Part shown: piece by piece, positions 28,120-37,374 of the stretch | How positions within the stretch are numbered: the stretch's first letter is position 1 | How the letters are laid out: every line of letters begins with the position of its first letter | Origin: Minisyncoccota bacterium | Lineage (GTDB): Bacteria; Patescibacteriota; Minisyncoccia; Phycocordibacterales; JACOZG01 | Assembly: GCA_020057185.1 (NCBI GenBank) | Contig: JAGVGK010000007.1 | Location: 1 to 38,684 of the forward strand | Direction: 5' to 3' | DNA: 38,684 nt | Program-made: the position numbers and the translations under genes | The notes under the pieces: generated by a model | What the model was told of the DNA's origin: nothing | Database searches by the model: none | The model's input: only the letters and a program-made list of their open reading frames with translations

Positions 28120-29055
28120 CTACGAGAGAAAACCGGACACCGAACCGTAGAGCTCGTACGCGTCAGCGACAGGGCACGTGTCGAGCTCGACCTCGCTGTC
28201 GTCGAAGTAGAAGCACAGAGCGCGGCCGAAGCGACCGTCCGAATCCGGATCGTCAAACTCATCACCAGCGCAATCAATCCAGAGATCATCAAAGTGCATC
28301 AGTCGTTCCGGATGGGTCAGAATCATAATCCCAACTGCGAAAGCACCAAGACCGAACTCACTACCCGCGTCAGCCATCACCTCGATCGCCCGACGAACCG
28401 AACGACCACGATGACGAAGGCCGAACTGGGCAGAGATGATTAAGATATCCGGATCGCCTTGGATCACCGAGAGATCGGTAAAGGACTTCTGGGCACGAGC
28501 TGACTGACGAAGCTGTTTGTCGTTGAGTTGGCCTTCACGGTAGTTTACAAACCGGCCGTGTCGGGTCTGCTTGATAGTGTCAAGCACCTTCTGAAGAGCG
28601 GTGCTGTAGGTCGGGCCAAAAATCGGCAAACCACCAGTTTTCCAAATGTTCAGAAGAGCGAACCAACCTTCAGCCCCCTTCGGCAGTTCGACTTTACCGC
28701 ACTCGATTTTGGCGAGCAGTTCTTGATTACAGAAACCGATGCCGGGAAAGAGGACACATAGTTGATTACACTGCTCGGTGAGTCCCTTCGGCCGGTAGCC
28801 GGAGAGATAGCCGTAGTTCGATGGTACTTCCTCGTTGGCAAACTGATTCGTGACCGAAAGTTCACCAATTCTCCCACACACAAACTGTCGTACAGACTCC
28901 GTAAATTCGGGATTCCCCTTGAGACGCTCGGCACCGTTTTTAGTAAGACCGGCGATTGCCTGTTGGACGACTTCTGAATCCCCAACATCACTGATCATGC
29001 GGGTAATTTGCTTCACCTGACCGGGGGTTACTTTCGCTTGAGTAAGTGTCTTCAT
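28120..29055 (-). CDS. DGR target (variable) protein, 311 aa
   Basis: RBS aaggag at 29065-29070 with 9-nt spacing to ATG at 29055; C-terminus GRFGRALCFYFDDSEVELDTCPVADAYELYGSVSGFLS is encoded by VR. Confidence 0.93.
   Translation of the reverse strand: MKTLTQAKVTPGQVKQITRMISDVGDSEVVQQAIAGLTKNGAERLKGNPEFTESVRQFVCGRIGELSVTNQFANEEVPSNYGYLSGYRPKGLTEQCNQLCVLFPGIGFCNQELLAKIECGKVELPKGAEGWFALLNIWKTGGLPIFGPTYSTALQKVLDTIKQTRHGRFVNYREGQLNDKQLRQSARAQKSFTDLSVIQGDPDILIISAQFGLRHRGRSVRRAIEVMADAGSEFGLGAFAVGIMILTHPERLMHFDDLWIDCAGDEFDDPDSDGRFGRALCFYFDDSEVELDTCPVADAYELYGSVSGFLS
28123..28254 (-). repeat. DGR variable repeat (VR)
   Basis: 3' end of the target gene; A-specific differences to TR. Confidence 0.97.
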
Positions 29056-29118
29056 AGACATTAGCTCCTTCGCTTTGGATTCTACCGGAAACGCTCCGAT
29101 TAGCGGACTCATCTCAAC

Positions 29119-29169
29119 ACGAGACGAGCTATTTAAGGCCGTGTTTGAGCCACAAATAGCTAATCTCGT
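29119..29169 (-). promoter_or_regulatory. Inverted repeat in the target gene leader
   Basis: acgagacgagctattt (29119-29134) / aaatagctaatctcgt (29154-29169), 14/16 complementary; competing pairing ctcaacac / gtgtttgag. Confidence 0.7.
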
Positions 29170-29205
29170 GCGTAGTGATTCTATTTCAAAGAACAAAACT
29201 ACTAC

Positions 29206-29235
29206 ATTATATGCATAGTTAGATTAATCTGTCAA
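29206..29235 (-). promoter_or_regulatory. Sigma70-type consensus promoter for the DGR target gene
   Basis: Minus strand TTGACA - 18 nt - TATAAT. Confidence 0.8.
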
Positions 29236-29481
29236 TAGGCCGTTAGCGCGCATTCCCCCATCAGCGGCCATCATTTTCAAACCGTTACATTTTGTAACGG
29301 TTTCATTAGAACCTTCATCAATCAGACGTTTTTTCAAAACCCGCCAATAAACCTGCGGATTATCACTGTTCGTCAAAGCGGTAATAACATCAACCACGGC
29401 GAAATACCACTTCTCTTGCTTTTCGTCCCACTGACGGCGAATTTTCTGCCCCTCAAAAATCGCTAACTTTTTTGATTTCAT
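29224..29481 (-). pseudogene. Truncated BRO-N-like (phage antirepressor type) protein
   Basis: LAIFEGQKIRRQWDEKQEKWYFAVVDVITALTNSDNPQVYWRVLKKRLIDEGSNETVTKCNGLKMMAADGGMR then abrupt end. Confidence 0.75.
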
Positions 29482-29489
29482 ATATGTAG

Positions 29490-29514
29490 TATAATAGCAG
29501 ATATGGGGAAAAAT
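29490..29514 (+). repeat. 25-bp direct repeat, right copy (promoter and start of the 29503 gene)
   Basis: tataatagcagatatggggaaaaat. Confidence 0.9.
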
Positions 29515-30420
29515 ATTATTGTCTTGGGTGGATTGGCGGTCATCGGCGTGATTATTTTGATCATTTCATTCTCTGGTGATCAAAAAGAAGCCAACTCTCC
29601 CGCCATTCCCGTTAATACCGAGACGCCCAGCGCGCCTGTCGTGGCGGCGACAAAAAATTCATTGACTTGGGGGAATCTCGGTCCCGGTTCTTATCCCCAA
29701 ACCGTAGCGCCAAAAAGTTCTAGAACCAAATCCTTAAGTATCGGCGGGCAAGGTCAAGCGGTTTTGAAGATCACCACTCGCGATCTGAAAATCAAAGTCG
29801 AGCTGAAAAATGAAGATCACCAGCTCGTCACCAACAGCTCAACGGTTAAACAGACAATCATTAAACAACCAAATGGTGAGACTGCTTTTATTTTTGAAAT
29901 CAAGAGTATGCCAACCGCCGGCGTCAAGAATTGGCAAGTGATTGTCAACAATCCGAATCCCAACACGCCGATTGACTATAATCTGACTGTATCCGAAACA
30001 CCGCCGATCTCGGCCGATTCAACGACTGGAAATGAGACCGACGGGCAAGCGAATTTGTCTCTCACTCTCGAAGAGACCGTGGCGCTTAATGTGACCGTGC
30101 CCGTCATTGATGCCACGGTCGTTGCCACCATTACCGACCCTAATGGACAAACCACCACGATTACCTTAACCGAGGATCCAAACGTGCCGGGCACTTATAC
30201 CGGCACCTTCGATGATGTGGACACGCCGGGCATTTATCAAATAACTTATATCATCACCGGCGAGAATTCCGAGGGTGAACCCTTCGACCAAGTAGTGACG
30301 GATCAATTCACGGTGCCTGACCCGAATACCAACAATACGCCGACTGATCCCAATCCCACTTATCAATCAACTAAAAAGTTTGACATCAATCAAGCGGACG
30401 AAATTCGGCCGGTGTATTAA
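29503..30420 (+). CDS. Hypothetical secreted/anchored protein with Ig-like extracellular region
   Basis: MGKNIIVLGGLAVIGVIILIISF TM segment, then Thr/Pro-rich beta-type sequence (VPVIDATVVATITDPNGQTTTITLTEDPNVPGTYTGTF). Confidence 0.65.
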   Translation: MGKNIIVLGGLAVIGVIILIISFSGDQKEANSPAIPVNTETPSAPVVAATKNSLTWGNLGPGSYPQTVAPKSSRTKSLSIGGQGQAVLKITTRDLKIKVELKNEDHQLVTNSSTVKQTIIKQPNGETAFIFEIKSMPTAGVKNWQVIVNNPNPNTPIDYNLTVSETPPISADSTTGNETDGQANLSLTLEETVALNVTVPVIDATVVATITDPNGQTTTITLTEDPNVPGTYTGTFDDVDTPGIYQITYIITGENSEGEPFDQVVTDQFTVPDPNTNNTPTDPNPTYQSTKKFDINQADEIRPVY

Positions 30421-31955
30421 AGTTCCCGCCAAGAGATAGTGGAATACTGATCGGAAGTAAGCGGGAAGGATGGTGGTGGACCATAGAGAAGATTACCGTC
30501 GTAAGTGATGTTTCGTGTGATGTAGCCGGTGCCGTCGGTGTAGGCAAAACCGTAACGAAGATTGGTGGCAATCATACCGAATAAATTAATCGTCGGGCGG
30601 GTGTGGTAAGGCGAACAACGACTACTCCCGCCACTCGACGGCCAGTTGGCATTGGGCCGATAGTAGTAGCGTCCGACTCGACCGTTCTTCGCTAACAAAG
30701 CGGCATCAATCGTCAAAGTGGAATTGCTGACCATTCCCACATTTAAATTATTTTGAGCGATCAGAGCAATGACATCCTGACCGTCATAGGTGGTATAACG
30801 AATATCTTTATTAATAATAATACTGGTATTGGTGCTAGCGCTATCCGGGAATTTCCCCGAAGCGATGGTCAAGCGCGCCGTTTGAATTTGACCTTCAATC
30901 CAAACATTATCTTCTAGGAAGATCAGCCCGTTAGACGGAAAAGCATAGTTACCGAGTAAACTCTGGTTATTAATACTCCAAGTACTCCAACCGGATTGAC
31001 TAAGATAATTAGTGCAACCAGAGGGCGCGGCCACCAGCGAAGTGACTTTAAAAAGATCAAAGGTGTCATTGGTTTTGAGCACCAAATTATAACCTAAGGC
31101 CCCGGAACCAGCGAAACACAATTTACCATTAACAATATCTGGAGTACACAACCCGCTCGCCGGTAAAGTGTCAGCCCGAATATCAGCTAAATCCGTGGTC
31201 AAACCAGCAAAATTAACTGCCGGCACGGGGAACTGTCGACCAATTAAGAAAACATCCGAACGGCTAGGAACTGGCGTTGTGGGTGGCGCTTCTTGGGGTC
31301 GGAAACTGCAATTAACTCCGGGATCGGAAGGCGAACAATTAGTGCTGTTATCACCTGGTAAATTGCGATGGGTGTGAACAGCAAATTCATTATTGCCCAA
31401 ATGGTCAGCATCATCGTAATCACTTTTGGCACTCGTCACAATATTATGAGCTAAGCCGTCGAAGCGGATGCCATCATTGGAATGAATTGGCCCAAAAACT
31501 TCCGTCCCTTTACCAAAGCGCATTGCCGAATTAGCGACAAAAGCATATTTAGCCAGTGACGGAATGGCGAGTTTCGCTTCAATCTTGCGTGAGATACTCG
31601 CGTCTTCCGATATCTTCCCCTCGGAAATAACAGTGACAATGGTTGAACCAATAATGGGCGGGGTGATGGTTAAAGTAAAAGAACCAATGACTTCACTATC
31701 TTTATCTTTATAGGGATGAACATAGGGTCCGGGGGCACCAGTGCCATCTTGGAAATCTTGTGGCGCGTGAGCGAGATGCCAGCGATAATATTCCACTCCG
31801 GCTTCAGCAATCTGGAAAGCTTTTTCCCGCCAGACAAAGAGCCGCGCCGACTTGATATTAATTTGCGCGAAACTAACTAACCCGCCGATGAGAATAATCC
31901 CGATCGCGCCGAAGACGAGAGCTTGAATAATGAGTGCACCAGATTGTTTTGGCAT
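30417..31955 (-). CDS. PilX-like pilus assembly protein
   Basis: MPKQSGALIIQALVFGAIGIILIGGLVSFAQINIKSARLFVWREKAFQIAEAGVEYYRW; pilus gene neighbourhood. Confidence 0.7.
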   Translation of the reverse strand: MPKQSGALIIQALVFGAIGIILIGGLVSFAQINIKSARLFVWREKAFQIAEAGVEYYRWHLAHAPQDFQDGTGAPGPYVHPYKDKDSEVIGSFTLTITPPIIGSTIVTVISEGKISEDASISRKIEAKLAIPSLAKYAFVANSAMRFGKGTEVFGPIHSNDGIRFDGLAHNIVTSAKSDYDDADHLGNNEFAVHTHRNLPGDNSTNCSPSDPGVNCSFRPQEAPPTTPVPSRSDVFLIGRQFPVPAVNFAGLTTDLADIRADTLPASGLCTPDIVNGKLCFAGSGALGYNLVLKTNDTFDLFKVTSLVAAPSGCTNYLSQSGWSTWSINNQSLLGNYAFPSNGLIFLEDNVWIEGQIQTARLTIASGKFPDSASTNTSIIINKDIRYTTYDGQDVIALIAQNNLNVGMVSNSTLTIDAALLAKNGRVGRYYYRPNANWPSSGGSSRCSPYHTRPTINLFGMIATNLRYGFAYTDGTGYITRNITYDGNLLYGPPPSFPLTSDQYSTISWREL

Positions 31956-31957
31956 AA

Positions 31958-32551
31958 TCAATATTTTAGACTGCGAATTGAGACTTGGCTACCGAGCGTG
32001 AGCGGGGCGGGGGGCTTATTCGGATCAGCATCAACCGTCAAGGTTATTTTAATCAAGCGCACGAGTGGAATATTAATTGGTTCGGCGAGCGCCGTTTGAG
32101 TCCCGGCATAGTTCTGATCGTAATAGGCGAAGATTTCTTGATTGGGATTGGCGATGGAATGAACCAGCGTGGTCAAAGTTTCCGAACCAACGACATAAGT
32201 CAGCGGATTACCGGTGGGCTTAATCAGACCGCGCATTAAAGAAGTGCCGATTAAAAAATAGCGAATTTGCTCGCGTCGACCATCGCCGTTCACATCACTA
32301 AAAAAAGTTAAACTGTTTTTAGTCGCGGTGCCGATTTGATAGGCGCCAGTATCAGATTGAGCGGCGCCACGAATTTCGGCAACCATCTTTTTCAAGGCAG
32401 TGCGCATCTCACTGTCGGCATTTAAACTATTGCTGATAAAAGTGTTTTGCGAAAAAAGACTAATTTGGAAATTAACTAAAACTAAAATGATTAGGCTGAA
32501 AATGCCTAAGGTGACCAGAATTTCGATTAAGCTAAAACCATGTTTTTCCAT
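31958..32551 (-). CDS. Prepilin-type N-terminal methylation domain protein
   Basis: MEKHGFSLIEILVTLGIFSLIILVLVNFQ. Confidence 0.88.
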   Translation of the reverse strand: MEKHGFSLIEILVTLGIFSLIILVLVNFQISLFSQNTFISNSLNADSEMRTALKKMVAEIRGAAQSDTGAYQIGTATKNSLTFFSDVNGDGRREQIRYFLIGTSLMRGLIKPTGNPLTYVVGSETLTTLVHSIANPNQEIFAYYDQNYAGTQTALAEPINIPLVRLIKITLTVDADPNKPPAPLTLGSQVSIRSLKY

Positions 32552-32558
32552 TTTAATT

Positions 32559-34394
32559 TTAGGGCGTCAAGATAACTTCTAGTGTTTGCCAACCGGAAGT
32601 AATTTGGACATTGTCATTATTATAGGGTTGATAACCAGTTTTGGTGATCTCAAGAGAATAAGTGCCCGTCGCCAAACCATTAAAAAAAACTTGACCATAG
32701 GGCAAACACTCGGAACCAAAGGTGATTGAGATATCGGAGATACTTGGCGTAAAAGCTTGATCGGCGGTAGTTAAAAATAATTTATAACGCACATACCGTT
32801 TATTATTGTTGACAGAATTAAGGTTGGTATCGGCTAAAGTATAATAAGTGTCCGGTGTGCCGTCGGGACCGAGATAAGTGAAAGTGGCCGGTAAAGATGA
32901 GGTGGCGGCAATCTGAAATTTCACACTGTCCGAGCCGGTTTCCAACGGCTGATTGATCGGCGACCAACTCAAATTATAATAACTAGCTTGGCTCCCGCCG
33001 GTGTCAAAAATCGATGATTCTAGCCAACCAGGAGTTTGATAATTGCCAATTTGTTTCAATTTAACTTCACCGGCTTGAGTAGCATAATCAACATTGTTGT
33101 TAGAATCAGACGCAAAAAACTTAGTCGGATCAGTGTACTCAACCTGACCGGCGCCACCACTCCAATCAGTCTGTCGAAGAAAGCCGCGATCAGTGATTAA
33201 ACTTTGGTCAAAACCAGTTTTCGATAAAGCCACATTAACCCCCGACAAGGGCAAACCCATTCCCCCGTCTTTAACAATCACCAACAGGGCCTTAGGATTT
33301 AACGGGGCCATCACCAGCGCCACATTCTGTGTCGCCCCGGGCGATAAAGCGATTGGCAAAAGCGGAATCGTGCCGGCCAAATCATAACTCGCGGACGACG
33401 GGGTAAATGTATAACTATCCCACTCCAAATTAGAAATGGTTTTCTCCCCAGCGCTATTGGTGGTGAAATTATTATCGTACTTGAGCATGGTCGGCGAAGT
33501 TCCGATTGTTTTCGCACCCTTCAAATTGAAGGTGAGATTGGGCACTGGCGCGCAAAGGTTGGTGATACTTTTTACCTCAAATTGACTTACTTGATCAATC
33601 GCGAAACTAATTTGGGTCACCTGCCCGACCGCCACCGTCGAATGAGGTGGTAAAGGATTGGGGTTGACCTCGGGATCAATTAAATAAGTTTGGGCACTGG
33701 AATAACCGGTTTTAGCCACACTGATTTCGTAAGCGAAATTGCCCGGCGGGACATCCACCAATTGTAACTCGCCATTAGCATTGGTCACATCATCGATAAT
33801 AATGTCGGGATTCACTTGGCTATTGAGAATATGAACATTAGCCTGTGGCACGGGATCACCGTTAGCATCAAAAACATCAATAAACAAAGCACCGTTACCA
33901 GAAGTCGTCTCGAGATTCTTGGGCGCAATCGTGGTCGTCACTTCAAACGGCGTGAAATCACGGCAAGTCGCGCAAGCGACCAACACCTCCACCAATTTAT
34001 TATCCGCCGGGGATGAATCATTGGGGTTACCGCCAATCACACCGTCAAACGGATCATCAATATTACGCACCGTGGTCGTAATTTGGAAATCAATTCCGGA
34101 CGCTGTAATCGTTTGCAGGTGGGGAATAAGACCGCTTGGCAAACCACTGATAATTCCCACACTGTCATAAGGTAAATTATGCGCAACCTCTAATTGCTGA
34201 TTAGCAACTAGGGCCGCGAGCCCCTTAAGACGAGCGGCTTGAGTTAAGTGAAGAATACTTAAATAAGCCTGATACAAACTGATGGCAATGACCAGAAAAA
34301 TAAACACTCCAACCAAAGTTTCAACTAAAGTGAAGCCATGAGCAGCTTCGTTATCTTGTAGCTTCGTTAGCTTATTAGTTTTTAATTTAATCAT
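32559..34394 (-). CDS. Large prepilin-like protein with carboxypeptidase-regulatory-like repeats
   Basis: AAHGFTLVETLVGVFIFLVIAISLYQAYL; then VFDANGDPVPQANVHILNSQ...TNANGELQLVDVPPGNFAYEISVAKTGY type repeats. Confidence 0.8.
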   Translation of the reverse strand: MIKLKTNKLTKLQDNEAAHGFTLVETLVGVFIFLVIAISLYQAYLSILHLTQAARLKGLAALVANQQLEVAHNLPYDSVGIISGLPSGLIPHLQTITASGIDFQITTTVRNIDDPFDGVIGGNPNDSSPADNKLVEVLVACATCRDFTPFEVTTTIAPKNLETTSGNGALFIDVFDANGDPVPQANVHILNSQVNPDIIIDDVTNANGELQLVDVPPGNFAYEISVAKTGYSSAQTYLIDPEVNPNPLPPHSTVAVGQVTQISFAIDQVSQFEVKSITNLCAPVPNLTFNLKGAKTIGTSPTMLKYDNNFTTNSAGEKTISNLEWDSYTFTPSSASYDLAGTIPLLPIALSPGATQNVALVMAPLNPKALLVIVKDGGMGLPLSGVNVALSKTGFDQSLITDRGFLRQTDWSGGAGQVEYTDPTKFFASDSNNNVDYATQAGEVKLKQIGNYQTPGWLESSIFDTGGSQASYYNLSWSPINQPLETGSDSVKFQIAATSSLPATFTYLGPDGTPDTYYTLADTNLNSVNNNKRYVRYKLFLTTADQAFTPSISDISITFGSECLPYGQVFFNGLATGTYSLEITKTGYQPYNNDNVQITSGWQTLEVILTP

Positions 34395-35599
34395 AGCGCA
34401 TCACTTAGAGAATAAATCGGGCCGATCATCGAGACGGCAAAGAAACCCACCGCGATACCAATCAGCACCATCAATAAAGGCTCGATAATCGTGGAAAGAT
34501 TTTTGGTCGCCTGTGACACGTCGTCTTCATAAAACAGCGCGCCTTTCAAAAGCAGTTCAGAGAGTTTGCCCGTCTCTTCACCCACTTCAATCATCTCGCC
34601 GACCAAGACTGGATAAAGTTTCTCATTCTGTTTGAAAACGGTCGATAGAGGTTTCCCTTTCTCCACTGCTTCGGCCCCTTCGGCTAAGATCGCTTGATAA
34701 TAGTGATTTTGAATAACCCGACCAGTGATGTGAAGCGCCTCCACCATCCCGACGCCGGACGAGAGCAAGGACGAGAGGGTTCGCATCGTCACCGCGCCAT
34801 TGACCTTGTGGACGACTGGGTGAATAAGCGGTAAATGAATCGCCAAATAATCTTTGACTAACCCGCCACGCGCCGAGCGGAAAAAGGCGATGACCGTGCC
34901 GACCAACACCAGCAAGCCACCGATCGCCCAGAAAGTATGTTGGGAAAGGAAATCACTGGTGGCGATAACAATGCGCGTGGAGAGTGGGAGTTCCGCGCCC
35001 ATTTCTCGGAAGATGGCGGTCAGATTCGGCACCAAGAAAATCATCATCAGAATACCAATAATGATAATCACCGCCACAATAATCATCGGATAAATCATGG
35101 CGCCACGAACCTTGCGTCGCAGATCATAACTCCTTGTTAATTGATCGGCGACCACTTGAAGCGCTTGGGGTAATTTGCCCGACTCCTCACCGGCCAAAAC
35201 CATCGCCGTAAAAACGGGCGGGAAAACTTCCGGATAAATCGAGAGCGCCGTGGCGAGACTATCCCCCCCGCTTAGGCGCATCGCTAATCCCTTGATCACC
35301 GCCTTGAACCGTTTATTTTTCGTCTGTCTCTCCATCACGGTGAAGGCGCGCGAGAGCGAGAGACCAGCCGAGACCATCGCGCTTAGATTGCCGGCAAAAA
35401 TAATTTTGTCATGCATCTTCACCGATCCGTTGAAGAATTGCCGCAGGGCCACCACCGTGCTATCTACCACCGGTTGAGCCGAAATAATCGTCTGTCCTTC
35501 GGCGCGCATCTCGCGCGCCAGCGCGAAACGGTCGGTCGCCTCGCGCTCACCGGCAATCTCCTTTCCCTCTTTATCTCGCGCTTGATATTTGAATTTCAT
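34391..35599 (-). CDS. pilC: Type II secretion / type IV pilus inner membrane protein (PilC/GspF)
   Basis: KFKYQARDKEGKEIAGEREATDRFALAREMRAEG... SGKLPQALQVVADQLTRSYDLRRKVRGAMIYPMIIV. Confidence 0.92.
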   Translation of the reverse strand: MKFKYQARDKEGKEIAGEREATDRFALAREMRAEGQTIISAQPVVDSTVVALRQFFNGSVKMHDKIIFAGNLSAMVSAGLSLSRAFTVMERQTKNKRFKAVIKGLAMRLSGGDSLATALSIYPEVFPPVFTAMVLAGEESGKLPQALQVVADQLTRSYDLRRKVRGAMIYPMIIVAVIIIIGILMMIFLVPNLTAIFREMGAELPLSTRIVIATSDFLSQHTFWAIGGLLVLVGTVIAFFRSARGGLVKDYLAIHLPLIHPVVHKVNGAVTMRTLSSLLSSGVGMVEALHITGRVIQNHYYQAILAEGAEAVEKGKPLSTVFKQNEKLYPVLVGEMIEVGEETGKLSELLLKGALFYEDDVSQATKNLSTIIEPLLMVLIGIAVGFFAVSMIGPIYSLSDAL

Positions 35600-35601
35600 A
35601 T

Positions 35602-37347
35602 TTATTCCGACACCACGCGGAAAATTTCTTCGATACTCGTAATCCCGCGCGCCGCTTTATAAATGCCATCCTCGAGCATCGTCATCATCCCCTCCTTCTT
35701 CGCTTCAAGCTCAAGCTTCGCCGCCGTCTCGCCCTTCATCACCATTTCTTTCAGCGCCGAGGACAGGGGCATAATTTCGTGAATGCCAATTCGATGAGCG
35801 TAACCATCGGCGGATTCGGGCGTGATTGATGGATGAAAGAATGGGATCTTCGACCAGTCGTCACCTTCTTTGACGATATTTTCTGCCACCAGCGCCGCCA
35901 ACACTTTCTCGGTGTCCACTCGACTCTTGAGTTCTTTCAGTTCGGCATCCGTTATTTCATATTTCTCCTTCACCGAACAAAGTTGACGCACCAATCGCTG
36001 ACTCACGACTACGCGAATTGTGGAAACGAGCAAAAATGGTTCCACGCCCATATCGAGCAAACGCGGGATCGCTGTTGCCGCCGAATTGGTGTGAAGTGTC
36101 GAGAGGACAAGGTGCCCGGTCAAGGCGGCATTGATCGCCAAGTTGGCGGTCTCTTGATCGCGAATTTCGCCGACCATAATAATATCCGGATCTTGACGCA
36201 TTAATGAGCGAAGGCCAGCCGCGAAAGTGAGTCCAATCTCCGGCTTAACTTGCGTCTGATTAATTCTCGGCACTTGATATTCAATTGGATCTTCAATCGT
36301 GGAAATATTAACATCCGGCTTATTGAGAATATCAAGAATCGTGTAGAGCGTCGTTGATTTGCCCGAACCGGTCGGACCAGTGACTAAAATAATTCCGGTT
36401 TTGCCGCGAATCCCTTCATGAATTCGTTCCAACCCCACACCGTGGAAACCTAATTGCTCAAGCGTGAAGCCAGCAATCGCGTCGGGCAGTAAACGCATCA
36501 CAATCTTCTCGCCGTAAAAAGTCGGGAGAATCGAAACTCGGAAGGAGATGCCCTGCCCGCCCGAATTAATTTTAAACCGACCATCTTGGGGCAACCGTTT
36601 CTCGTCCAAGCGTAAATTAGACAGAATCTTGATGCGGGCGGTGAGTCCCGCCGCCGCATTCTTGGGTAGAATCATCGCGTCATGAAGCACGCCGTCAATC
36701 CGGTAACGAATAACCAACTCTTTATCATACGGTTCGATGTGAATATCCGACGCTTGCTGGAGAATAGCGTGGAGGAGCAAAGTGTCCACAATCTTGATGA
36801 CGGGAATATCTTCAGCTAGCTTTTTCAAATCACTTTCGCCTGGCTCGGTCGGCTCACTCGTCGTGGCGATGAGCCGAGATTCTTTTTCAATAATATCACC
36901 AAACTCAGCTTTTAAACTTTTCTGATATTGCAACAAAATACTCTTGATTGATTCGTTGTCAGTCAATCTCGGCAAGATTTTCAACCCCACACCTTTCTTG
37001 ATAAATTCAATCGCCTCGAGATCTTCGGGATCAAGCATCGCCACTTCGAGATTCTCGCCCTGCTTCTTAAACGCCACGATGTTGTGCTTCCGCGCAATCG
37101 GCTCGGGAATAGTAAAGAGGATGTCTCGTTCAATTTTCGCTCCCTTTAGATTAACGAACGGGATGCCGAGGAGATACGCTTTGACTCGGCGGAAATCATC
37201 TTCACTAATTTTGCCACTGCCCAGAATCGCGTCCTCGAGCGAACCGCCTTTCGCTCTCGCCTCTTCGGCGAGCAAGTCGAATTCGGTCGGTGAAATTAGA
37301 TCGGTTTCAAGAATAAATTTCCGCAGTTTATCCGGATCAATCCACAT
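35602..37347 (-). CDS. pilB: Type IV pilus assembly ATPase (PilB/GspE)
   Basis: ASDIHIEPYDKELVIRYRIDGVLHD...GIILVTGPTGSGKSTTLYTILDILN...LRQDPDIIMVGEIRDQETANLAINAALTGHLVLSTLHTN. Confidence 0.96.
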   Translation of the reverse strand: MWIDPDKLRKFILETDLISPTEFDLLAEEARAKGGSLEDAILGSGKISEDDFRRVKAYLLGIPFVNLKGAKIERDILFTIPEPIARKHNIVAFKKQGENLEVAMLDPEDLEAIEFIKKGVGLKILPRLTDNESIKSILLQYQKSLKAEFGDIIEKESRLIATTSEPTEPGESDLKKLAEDIPVIKIVDTLLLHAILQQASDIHIEPYDKELVIRYRIDGVLHDAMILPKNAAAGLTARIKILSNLRLDEKRLPQDGRFKINSGGQGISFRVSILPTFYGEKIVMRLLPDAIAGFTLEQLGFHGVGLERIHEGIRGKTGIILVTGPTGSGKSTTLYTILDILNKPDVNISTIEDPIEYQVPRINQTQVKPEIGLTFAAGLRSLMRQDPDIIMVGEIRDQETANLAINAALTGHLVLSTLHTNSAATAIPRLLDMGVEPFLLVSTIRVVVSQRLVRQLCSVKEKYEITDAELKELKSRVDTEKVLAALVAENIVKEGDDWSKIPFFHPSITPESADGYAHRIGIHEIMPLSSALKEMVMKGETAAKLELEAKKEGMMTMLEDGIYKAARGITSIEEIFRVVSE

Positions 37348-37374
37348 GCTAATAGTATAGCACTGTCAGCGACT

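Noticed and set aside
27580-28292. Two similar minus-strand ORFs (27580..27807 and 28023..28292) sharing RIRTVASAALC.STSTTARSSSTR, tempting as paralogous genes
   Set aside because: They are the wrong reading frame of the DGR TR and VR; the similarity is fully explained by the repeat pair.
27539-28328. Plus-strand ORFs across TR (27539..27772) and VR (28035..28328)
   Set aside because: Antisense to TR/VR with arginine-rich low-complexity translations and no family resemblance.
29056-29196. Hammerhead-like or known riboswitch motif in the target leader (GAUGAGUCC...)
   Set aside because: The conserved cores (CUGAUGA and GAAAC in the right arrangement) are not present; left as an unclassified structured leader.
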